Positions 5,724-11,271 of a DNA stretch of 11,271 bases are shown here, piece by piece. The translations under genes and the position numbers were made by a program. This DNA is from Bacillota bacterium (GTDB lineage Bacteria > Bacillota > Sulfobacillia > JAJZYS01 > JAJYTV01), in NCBI GenBank assembly GCA_021792885.1, contig JAJYTV010000029.1, positions 1 to 11,271 on the forward strand, read 5' to 3'. Below the pieces are notes generated by a model. The model was not told the origin of the DNA. It did no database searches and saw only the letters and a list, made by a program, of their open reading frames with translations. Numbering within the stretch: position 1 is the stretch's first letter; each line of letters starts with the position of its first letter.

Positions 5724-6926
5724 ATGTGGTTTCGCCTCTACGCGTATGGCCTGCTCGGGTCGCTCTACCTCGACCAATTCCTCTGGTTCGTCTACCTGCT
5801 GCACCTTGGCTATTCCCCTGCACAGATCGGCGTCTCGTACGCCGCCATGCAGGCGGTGCGCTTCGCCCTCGACATCCCGAGCAGCATGCTCGCGGACCGC
5901 TTCGGCCAGCGCGGGGTACTCGTCGCCGGCAGCCTCGTCAAGGCCCTCTCGAGCCTGCTCTTCCTTCTTGCGGGCCGCGGCTTCGCGTTCGTCGTGGCCG
6001 GATCCATGGTCACCGCCCTCGCCCTCGCGCTGCCGTCGAGTGTCGACCTCTCCTACGTGCGCAGCCTCTCCGGGCGCGACGCGGGGCGCGGCGCCCCGGA
6101 TATGCAGTTCCGCCTCTCCCGCTACATGAGCATGAAGGCGCTGGCCGGACTCGGCGCCGGCCTGCTCGGCGGCCTGATCGCCAGCACGTCCTTCCCGCTC
6201 CTCTACGCGTCAGACGCGGTCCTCAGCCTCACTGCCGCGCTTTGCGCCCTCAGCCTACCTCGCCTGCGTCCCGAAGCCGACCCCTCCGACGCCGCGCGGA
6301 CCCCCAGCGCATCGATCCGGGAGACCCTGCGGGCGGTCCTCGGGGCATCGCCCGCCTTCTGGCGCCTCGCCCTGCTCGTCATCCCGCTGTGGACGTTCTC
6401 CTCGGTCGGAACGGAGTACACGCAGGCGCTGCTCTCCTCGATCGGCCTGCACCCCTTCGCCATCTCCCTCGCCTTCGCCGGTGCAGGCGCCGCCGCCTGG
6501 CTCGGATCGCTGCTCTCCGGCCGCATCCCGGAGGAGCGGCGGAACCGCGCGCTGCAACGCCTCGTCTGGCTCTATCCCGCCGCCGCGCTCGTGCGCGCCT
6601 TCGCAGCGCCCAATCGGGCGGGCGCGGCTAGCATCGGCGCCGGCGGAATCATGCTGGCCCGCTTCGGCAGCGGCGCCTCGGGCGTCCTCGTGAACGCGGC
6701 CCTCCTCGAGGAGGCTCCACCCTCCAGCCGGGCGACCGCGCTCTCCGCCGTCGACACGGTGCAGATGGCGGCCCTGATGCTGCTGTTCCCTGTCCTCTCG
6801 TTCGTCGCGGGGAGTGCAGGCATCGCCTTCGTGTTCTTGCTGCTGGCCATCGGCCTTGCGAGCGTGGCCGCCGGCATGCAGGTCGTCCTGCGCCACTCGC
6901 CTACGCGCAACGCCCAGCGCGGGTGA
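5724..6926 (+). CDS. MFS transporter
   Basis: 400 residues with about ten to twelve hydrophobic helices and a polar central region around residues 187-205 (RPEADPSDAARTPSAS), the major facilitator layout. The helix 2-3 motif A reads DIPSSMLADRFGQRG (50-64). The start is ATG at 5724, with AAAGGTGA (5710-5717) 6 nt upstream. It is divergent from the ApbE/ferric-reductase-like unit and lies 117 nt upstream of the aminotransferase gene, in the same direction. It could be part of either system or independent. It is not closely similar by eye to the other MFS protein in the window (start at 2997). The structured leader in front suggests regulated expression. Substrate unknown; drug or metabolite efflux and nutrient import are both open. 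Confidence 0.88.
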   Translation: MWFRLYAYGLLGSLYLDQFLWFVYLLHLGYSPAQIGVSYAAMQAVRFALDIPSSMLADRFGQRGVLVAGSLVKALSSLLFLLAGRGFAFVVAGSMVTALALALPSSVDLSYVRSLSGRDAGRGAPDMQFRLSRYMSMKALAGLGAGLLGGLIASTSFPLLYASDAVLSLTAALCALSLPRLRPEADPSDAARTPSASIRETLRAVLGASPAFWRLALLVIPLWTFSSVGTEYTQALLSSIGLHPFAISLAFAGAGAAAWLGSLLSGRIPEERRNRALQRLVWLYPAAALVRAFAAPNRAGAASIGAGGIMLARFGSGASGVLVNAALLEEAPPSSRATALSAVDTVQMAALMLLFPVLSFVAGSAGIAFVFLLLAIGLASVAAGMQVVLRHSPTRNAQRG

Positions 6927-6932
6927 TCTGAG

Positions 6933-6976
6933 TGCACTCCCAGCCTTGCACTCCGCCTGTCGTAGCAGGTGCTACG
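6933..6976 (+). promoter_or_regulatory. Candidate operator region: direct repeats and a 16-bp palindrome
   Basis: The gap before the aminotransferase gene contains TGCACTCC twice (6933-6940 and 6947-6954, a 14-bp period). These are followed by the perfect palindrome CGTAGCAGGTGCTACG (6961-6976), whose arms are 7 bp around a 2-bp centre. A TTGCAC resembling a -35 hexamer (6946-6951) overlaps the second repeat, but no good -10 follows. Size and symmetry fit a dimeric repressor site, and the IclR-type regulator encoded at 8315-9076 is the obvious candidate. This is inference. Confidence 0.4.
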
Positions 6977-7029
6977 GAGAGCGGCGGCAAAGCTCATGTC
7001 CATCGGCCAACGCGCCTTTGCCAGTGCAC

Positions 7030-7036
7030 AAGGAGG
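7030..7036 (+). promoter_or_regulatory. Ribosome binding site fixing the aminotransferase start
   Basis: AAGGAGG, a full match, 7 nt before ATG at 7044. It excludes the longer in-frame start at 6969, which would add 25 residues and lacks such a site. Confidence 0.85.
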
Positions 7037-7043
7037 AACCGCC

Positions 7044-8315
7044 ATGGCCCACCGATCCATGCATGATCTGCTCGCGCCCTCCCTCTCCATCGACTGGCCG
7101 AACATGCCGATCGTACGGGCTGAAGGAACTCGGGTGTACGGCCAGGACGGCCGCGTCTACCTCGATTTCGTCTCCGGGATGGCCGCCTTGCCGCTCGGCC
7201 ACGGCCACCCCGCCGTGGTTGCGGCGATCCGCGAGCAGGCCGGAATGCTGATCCACGCCCCGGTGGGCGTCTACCAGTACGACGTGCTGCTCGATCTGGC
7301 GGAGGATCTCGCTGACGTGATGCCGGGCGAGATCGGCATGTTCTTCTTCGGCAACTCGGGCGCCGAGGCGGTGGAAGGGGCCGTCAAGCTGGCGCGCTAC
7401 GTCACGGGCCGCCAGACGGTCATCGCGTTCCGCGGCGGCTTCCACGGCCGCACCCTCGGCGCCCTCGCCCTGACGGCGTCGAAGGCCAAGTACCGCCACG
7501 GCTACCACCCCTTGCCCGGCGCGGTGCACGGCCGCTTCCCCTACCCCCTGCGCGACCGAATGACGCCGCAGGAGGCGACGGAGCGCGCGCTCGGAGAGCT
7601 GGACGAACTCCTCTTGCACGTCGTCTCGCCCGAGGACGTCGCGGCCTTCCTCGTCGAGCCGGTGCAAGGCGAGGGCGGCTACGTGCCCGCGACCAAGGAG
7701 TTCCTCGAAGGGTTGCGCGCTCGCGCAGACGAGGCGGGGGCCCTGTTGATCTACGACGAGGTGCAGACCGGCTTCGGCCGCACGGGCGCCATGTTCGCGG
7801 CCCAGCACTACGGCGTGACGCCCGACGTCATGGCGCTCGCCAAGGCGATCGCCTCGGGCCTGCCGCTGGGCGCGGTCGCCTCCACGCCGGAGATCATGCG
7901 CAAGTGGACGCCCGCAAGCCACGGGACGACCTTCGGTGGCAACCCGGTCGCGGCAGCCGCGGCGCGTGCGACGCTGCGCGTGCTGCAGGAGGAGGATCTG
8001 CCCCGGCGCGCCGCCGACCTCGGGGCCGGGACCACGCAGGCTCTGCAGGCGTTGCAGGCGCGTCACCCAGAGATCTCGGAGGTGCGCGGCCCCGGCCTGA
8101 TGATCGGCGTCGAATTCGGCGAACGCCGTCCGGAAGATGGCGAATTCACGCGCGCCGTCCTGCGCAACTGCCTCGACCTCGGACTCGTGATCTACCCCTG
8201 CGGCACGGCCGGCAGCGCCCTGCGCTTCATCCCGCCGCTCAACGTCAACGAGTCGGACCTCGCCCAGGGCATCGAGATTCTGGATCGGGCCATCGCGAAG
8301 GCCCGCGGACGCTGA
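7044..8315 (+). CDS. Class III PLP-dependent aminotransferase (GABA/omega-amino acid type)
   Basis: 423 residues, the normal length for class III (acetylornithine/GABA/omega-amino acid) aminotransferases. Cofactor-binding features are clear: FGNSGAEA (102-109, phosphate site), GGFHGR (131-136), LVEPVQGEGG (203-212), IYDEVQTGFGRTG (236-248, Asp238 to the pyridine nitrogen), ALAKAIASGLPLGA (Lys267, Schiff base) and HGTTFGGNP (293-301). The conserved Glu and Gly-rich segment after LVEP is of the GABA-aminotransferase kind. It would move the terminal amino group of GABA, beta-alanine, 5-aminovalerate, a diamine or a similar substrate to a 2-oxoacid. The downstream permease and nitrilase-family gene favour a catabolic role over arginine synthesis. 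The stop (TGA) overlaps the start of the IclR-type regulator gene by one base (TGATG), so enzyme and regulator are co-translated. A more precise substrate is not supported. Confidence 0.92.
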   Translation: MAHRSMHDLLAPSLSIDWPNMPIVRAEGTRVYGQDGRVYLDFVSGMAALPLGHGHPAVVAAIREQAGMLIHAPVGVYQYDVLLDLAEDLADVMPGEIGMFFFGNSGAEAVEGAVKLARYVTGRQTVIAFRGGFHGRTLGALALTASKAKYRHGYHPLPGAVHGRFPYPLRDRMTPQEATERALGELDELLLHVVSPEDVAAFLVEPVQGEGGYVPATKEFLEGLRARADEAGALLIYDEVQTGFGRTGAMFAAQHYGVTPDVMALAKAIASGLPLGAVASTPEIMRKWTPASHGTTFGGNPVAAAAARATLRVLQEEDLPRRAADLGAGTTQALQALQARHPEISEVRGPGLMIGVEFGERRPEDGEFTRAVLRNCLDLGLVIYPCGTAGSALRFIPPLNVNESDLAQGIEILDRAIAKARGR

Positions 8316-9076
8316 TGCTGCGGAGCGTCTCGCGGCTCTTCGACATCCTCGACGCCCTCGCCGCGCCCGGCGTGGAGAGCATGGGCCTGCACGACCTGGG
8401 GCGCAGGGTCTCGCTCGCCGACCCGACGCTCCTGCGCTTCCTCGGATCCTTGCAGGAGCTCGGCTTCGTCCGCAACGACGAACGCGGCAAGTACCGGCTG
8501 ACCGACCAGTTCAAGCGCTACACTGGCGGCGCCGCACAGGACGTCCGCCTGGCGGCGCAGGATGTCATGCGTCGCATCACGGCGGACCTGCAGGAGGACG
8601 TGCAGATCGCGACGCTCGACGCGGACTCCGCGGTCTGCGTTGAGACGCTGAAATCGAGCCACCTCCTGCAAGTTGCGTTCAACACGGGGTTCCGCGCGCC
8701 GATCCACGCCTCGGCGATGGGCAAGGTGCTGCTCGCCCACATGCCTGAGGCCGCGCGCCGCGACCTGAGCGCACGGACCGACCTGCACGCCTACACCGAG
8801 CGCACGATCACCGACCGCAGGTCGCTCGAGCGCGCGCTCGCAGAGACGCGCAAGCGCGGCTTCGCCATCGACGACCAGGAGCTCGAACTGGGCATCAACT
8901 GCATCGCCGCACCGATCTTCCAGGACGGGCAGGTCGTCGCGAGCCTCTCCCTCACCGCCCCGAGCCACCGCAGGCCGCTCACAGACCTGCTTGCCTGCGC
9001 CCCAACGATCGTTGCGTCCGCCGACGAGGTCTCAGCGCGCCTGCGCAGCGGTCATCCCCCTGTATCCATGGCATAA
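8315..9076 (+). CDS. IclR-family transcriptional regulator
   Basis: 253 residues. An N-terminal winged helix-turn-helix (about 3-65: SRLFDILDAL, LHDLGRRVSL, PTLLRFLGSLQELGFV, KYRLTDQF) is followed by the IclR effector-binding domain. The effector domain shows HASAMGKVLLAHMP (131-144), the YTERTITD segment (160-167) and the signature DDQELELGINCIAAPIF (186-202), then a SLSLTAP strand. Such proteins bind a small metabolite and repress or activate catabolic operons from short palindromes. The ATG at 8315 overlaps the aminotransferase stop by one base and has no clear ribosome binding site, indicating coupling. A long frame reaching back into the aminotransferase gene is not real. It probably controls its own operon and the permease/nitrilase pair; palindromes upstream of both units are candidate sites. 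Confidence 0.92.
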   Translation: MLRSVSRLFDILDALAAPGVESMGLHDLGRRVSLADPTLLRFLGSLQELGFVRNDERGKYRLTDQFKRYTGGAAQDVRLAAQDVMRRITADLQEDVQIATLDADSAVCVETLKSSHLLQVAFNTGFRAPIHASAMGKVLLAHMPEAARRDLSARTDLHAYTERTITDRRSLERALAETRKRGFAIDDQELELGINCIAAPIFQDGQVVASLSLTAPSHRRPLTDLLACAPTIVASADEVSARLRSGHPPVSMA

Positions 9077-9082
9077 ATATGC
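9071..9082. promoter_or_regulatory. Short AT-rich palindrome over the IclR stop codon
   Basis: GCATA-AA-TATGC is a perfect 5-bp inverted repeat around AA, including the regulator's TAA stop (9074-9076). It is a rare AT-rich patch in this DNA. It could be a protein-binding site but may be chance. Confidence 0.2.
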
Positions 9083-9095
9083 TGCCGTCCCGCAT

Positions 9096-9121
9096 CCTCC
9101 ACTAGGCGGAGCAGGTGGAGG
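9096..9121 (+). repeat. Inverted repeat (7-bp arms)
   Basis: CCTCCAC (9096-9102) pairs with GTGGAGG (9115-9121) over a 12-nt loop, shortly after the IclR gene. It is the first of three hairpin-forming elements in the 9077-9310 gap. Confidence 0.4.
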
Positions 9122-9156
9122 CTCAGCCCCGAAGAACTAGCTGAATAGCGGTCTCT

Positions 9157-9192
9157 GCTCGGCAGGACGGGCAAATCCCCGTCCTGCCGAGC
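9157..9192 (+). terminator. Perfect 15-bp hairpin, possible terminator or attenuator
   Basis: GCTCGGCAGGACGGG (9157-9171) and CCCGTCCTGCCGAGC (9178-9192) are exact reverse complements around the 6-nt loop CAAATC. It lies between the aminotransferase/IclR unit and the permease/nitrilase unit, all on the + strand, so termination is the simplest role. No T-run follows (GACCATCATTATG), nor on the other strand, so it is not a textbook intrinsic terminator. It could instead cause partial termination or protect transcript ends. Confidence 0.45.
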
Positions 9193-9202
9193 GACCATCA
9201 TT

Positions 9203-9226
9203 ATGCGTCCATTGTGTGGACGGCAT
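9203..9226 (+). promoter_or_regulatory. Inverted repeat upstream of the permease gene, candidate operator
   Basis: CGTCCA (9206-9211) and TGGACG (9217-9222) form a 6-bp inverted repeat around TTGTG. ATG (9203-9205) and CAT (9224-9226) extend it past one unpaired G. The 17-bp core has the size of an IclR-type operator. It could equally be a hairpin in the permease leader. Confidence 0.3.
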
Positions 9227-9294
9227 GCAGAAGACAGTGACCAGAGGAGGGACGTGCTGCCCGCGACTGCGCCCGCTCGCGAAGTTTCGCACCT

Positions 9295-9301
9295 GAGGAG
9301 G
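9295..9301 (+). promoter_or_regulatory. Ribosome binding site for the permease TTG start
   Basis: GAGGAGG lies 9 nt before TTG at 9311. An ATG at 9302 abuts it directly and is followed at once by TAG, so TTG is the workable start. Confidence 0.7.
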
Positions 9302-9310
9302 ATGTAGGGG

Positions 9311-10723
9311 TTGTCTACAGGGACTCTGCGCAAGAACTCGGCTTCCTTCTGGCACGTACTGGCCCAGGGCCTCATGGCCAACGGCCCGCTCGGCTCCGCA
9401 ACGACGGCGCTTACCGCCGCCGCCGCCTTCGGTCTCGGCTCGCTTCCCCTCGCCTACGTGGCAGGCATCGTCGTCGTCTTCCTCTGGATCAACACGCCGT
9501 ACCAGTTCTCCCTGCGCCTTTCCAGCGCGAGCGGCATGTACTACTTCGTCGCGAAGGGCGTCGGCACGGAAGCCGGGTACATGGCCGGGATCTCCTACGC
9601 GCTCTACTACCTCTTCCTCATCCCCGCGAACAGCTTGTTCTTCGGCATGCTCGTCCCCTTCCTCTTCGGGCTCTTCGGGGTCACGCTGCCGGCGTGGTCC
9701 TGGCTGCCGCTCGCAATCCTCTTCCTCATCCCGGTCTACCTGCTGAACATCAAAGGAGTCAAGCTCTCGCTCAACTACGGCATCGTCACGGTCCTGATCG
9801 AGCTCGTGATCCTGCTCGTGGTGAGCGTCGTGATCATCGCGCGAGCGGGTGACCACAACACCCTCGCCGTGTTCACGCCGCACTTCGCCTCGGGCGGCAT
9901 CTCCAGCTTCGGCATTGCGATGCTGGTCGCCGCGTTTGGCATGTCCGGATCGACCGCCGCCGTCTACCTCGGCGAGGAGGCGCAGGCGCCCCGCCAGACG
10001 ATCAAGCGCGCGCTGATCTGGGGAACTGCGGTCGTCGCCGCGATCTACGTCCTCGTGTCCTACGCGTTCACAGTCGGCTGGGGTCCGCTGCAGATGGGCT
10101 CCTTCGCCGGCGCGAACGTCCCCGGCCTGATCGTCATCCAGCGCTACCTCGGCGTCGGGCCGGAACTCTTCGTCGGACTCCTGGCGCTCAACAGCGTCAT
10201 CGGCATCAACGTCGCGTCAACGATCGTCGTGAGCCGCCTTCTCTACTCCTTCGGCAAGGCAGGACTCCTGCCGCCGTCGCTGGCCAAGGTGGACGGGCGG
10301 TACGGCACGCCGGTCAACGCGATCACGCTGCTCACGCTGGTATCGCTCGGACTCGTCGTGGTGATCGGATTCTGGCAAGGGGCGAGCAACGGGTTCATCT
10401 TCCTCCTGCTGGGCGCGACGATGGCGGAGTTCCTCGCCCACCTGATCGGCAACGCCGGGCTCATGTCCTTCTACCGCAAGCTTGGAAGCTTTGGCGTCCT
10501 GCGGCACGGCGTGCTTCCGGTGCTCTCCATCCTGACCATCCTCGCCGGCCTGTGGACGACCTTCGTGCCGCCCGCCTACCCGGTCTGGATCGCCGCGGTG
10601 ATCGCGCTCGCCTGCGTGCTGCTGGCCCTCTGGCAGGTGCGCGCGATCCGCAGCCGCAATGCGCAGCGGGCAGCCGGCATCGACGCGAGCCTCGCGACGA
10701 TCGGAGAGGACGGAGGCGCCTGA
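9311..10723 (+). CDS. APC-superfamily amino acid permease
   Basis: 470 residues with about twelve hydrophobic helices. The N-terminal segment MANGPLGSATTALTAAAA with GSLPLAYVAG, then SSASGMYYFVAKGVG, matches the amino acid-polyamine-organocation pattern of helix 1, helix 2 and the loop after it. FGMSGSTAAVYLGEEAQAPRQTIKRAL corresponds to the helix 6-7 region with its conserved Glu-Glu and Pro, typical of this superfamily. The protein would sit in the cytoplasmic membrane and import an amino acid, amine or related compound by proton symport or exchange. The start is TTG at 9311, with GAGGAGG 9 nt upstream. The nitrilase-family gene starts 6 nt after the stop, so the two form an operon and the permease probably brings in that enzyme's amide or N-carbamoyl substrate, or the matching amino acid. 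Confidence 0.9.
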   Translation: MSTGTLRKNSASFWHVLAQGLMANGPLGSATTALTAAAAFGLGSLPLAYVAGIVVVFLWINTPYQFSLRLSSASGMYYFVAKGVGTEAGYMAGISYALYYLFLIPANSLFFGMLVPFLFGLFGVTLPAWSWLPLAILFLIPVYLLNIKGVKLSLNYGIVTVLIELVILLVVSVVIIARAGDHNTLAVFTPHFASGGISSFGIAMLVAAFGMSGSTAAVYLGEEAQAPRQTIKRALIWGTAVVAAIYVLVSYAFTVGWGPLQMGSFAGANVPGLIVIQRYLGVGPELFVGLLALNSVIGINVASTIVVSRLLYSFGKAGLLPPSLAKVDGRYGTPVNAITLLTLVSLGLVVVIGFWQGASNGFIFLLLGATMAEFLAHLIGNAGLMSFYRKLGSFGVLRHGVLPVLSILTILAGLWTTFVPPAYPVWIAAVIALACVLLALWQVRAIRSRNAQRAAGIDASLATIGEDGGA

Positions 10724-10729
10724 ACCGCA

Positions 10730-11271
10730 ATGCCTAGGACCCTGAAGGTCGCGATCTCCCAGCTTGCTCCCGCGCTCGGCGAGGTGGCTGCGAACGCCGC
10801 GCGCATCGCAGATGCAACGCGCTCGCTGCGGGCTGTGCACGGCCCCCTCGACCTCGTGGTCTTCCCGGAACTGGCCCTCTCGGGCTATGACGTCAAGTCC
10901 CAGGCGTGGTCCCTTTCGGGCGAAGCGGCGCAGGCACTGCCCACCCTGCAGCAGGCCGCGAGGGACGCGTCGGCATACCTCGCGGTCGGAGTTCCCGAAC
11001 GGGACCCCTCCCGCCAGGGCGTCGTCTACGACGCGCTCCTCCTGATCGGGCCGGACGGCGGGCTGCACGAGACGTACCGCAAGGTGCACCTCTGGCAGGA
11101 GGAACAGCTCTACTTCGCGGACGGTACCGAGTTCGCCCTCGCGCACCTGCCGCAGACGACCCTCGGACTCGGCATCTGCTGGGACGTGGCCTTCCCCGAA
11201 TGGGGGCGGGCGAACGCCCTGTTCGGCGCAGAGGTGCTCTTGGTCTCATCCGCCTGGGACGCCCCTTCGAT
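10730..11271 (+). CDS. Carbon-nitrogen hydrolase (nitrilase superfamily), 3' end beyond window
   Basis: About 180 residues are visible before the frame runs off the window. The family's catalytic triad is present: Glu47 (VVFPELALSGYD), Lys118 (YRKVHLW) and Cys150 (GICWDVAFPEWGR), with EEQLYF after the lysine. The superfamily hydrolyses nitriles, amides or N-carbamoyl groups; the C-W-D-x-x-F-P-E form points to an amidase or carbamoylase rather than a true nitrilase. Candidates are beta-ureidopropionase, N-carbamoylputrescine amidase, omega-amidase and a short-chain amidase, and the visible part does not decide. The start is ATG at 10730, directly after an in-frame stop (the permease TGA at 10721-10723). 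A GGAGG at 10712-10716 is rather far (13 nt), so coupling with the permease is likely. The aminotransferase upstream would fit as the next step, acting on the released amino acid. Confidence 0.9.
   Translation, partial: MPRTLKVAISQLAPALGEVAANAARIADATRSLRAVHGPLDLVVFPELALSGYDVKSQAWSLSGEAAQALPTLQQAARDASAYLAVGVPERDPSRQGVVYDALLLIGPDGGLHETYRKVHLWQEEQLYFADGTEFALAHLPQTTLGLGICWDVAFPEWGRANALFGAEVLLVSSAWDAPS

Noticed and set aside
6255..8968. Long minus-strand frames opposite the second MFS, aminotransferase and IclR genes.
   Set aside because: Low-complexity Arg/Gly/Asp-rich products antisense to genes with intact family motifs; no supporting start signals.
9130..9310. A T-box or other known riboswitch before the amino acid permease.
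   Set aside because: No T-box sequence (AGGGTGGNACCGCG type) and no other riboswitch core that I recognise; only simple inverted repeats are seen.
9137..11146. Minus-strand frames opposite the permease and the nitrilase-family gene.
   Set aside because: Antisense shadows of well-supported genes; the His/Asp/Glu-rich sequence is an artefact of reading codons for hydrophobic residues backwards.
1..11271. CRISPR arrays, insertion sequences, prophage genes or tandem repeat arrays.
   Set aside because: No regularly spaced repeats, transposase or integrase motifs, or terminal inverted repeats were found on reading through both strands.

Overview
This window is about two thirds G+C and densely coded. 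Several genes start with TTG or GTG behind strong AAGGAGG-type ribosome binding sites about 7-9 nt away. Together with the gene families present, this suggests a high-GC Gram-positive bacterium, most likely a high-GC member of the Bacillota. That placement is inference, and no ribosomal or other marker gene is present to confirm it. I see no RNA gene, insertion sequence, phage gene or CRISPR array.

Layout: (1) The left edge holds the end of a NERD-domain membrane protein (+ strand). (2) From about 5450 down to 716 lies a minus-strand run of five genes. The first three are tightly packed: a small single-pass membrane protein, an ApbE-type FAD:protein FMN transferase, and a six-helix ferric-reductase-like (bis-heme) membrane protein with a large extracytoplasmic C-terminal domain. 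The other two, an MFS transporter and a mu-crystallin/ornithine-cyclodeaminase family enzyme, overlap by 4 nt and have their own promoter candidate. (3) From 5724 to the right edge all genes are on the + strand: a second MFS transporter behind a structured leader, a class III aminotransferase, an IclR-type regulator overlapping it by 1 nt, an APC-family amino acid permease behind a structured leader, and a nitrilase-family amidohydrolase cut by the window end.

How they fit together: the small protein, ApbE and ferric-reductase-like genes form a probable extracytoplasmic electron-transfer module. Heme would carry electrons across the membrane and ApbE would attach FMN to a partner, but no recognisable FMN_bind target domain is in the window. 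This is the most interesting part of the region. The right half looks like an inducible pathway for an omega-amino acid or its amide or N-carbamoyl derivative: uptake (APC permease), amide hydrolysis (nitrilase), deamination (class III aminotransferase) and control (IclR). The substrate cannot be named from sequence alone.

No gene-free stretch exceeds 300 bases. The two largest gaps, 5451-5723 and 9077-9310, both hold strong inverted repeats, described below.
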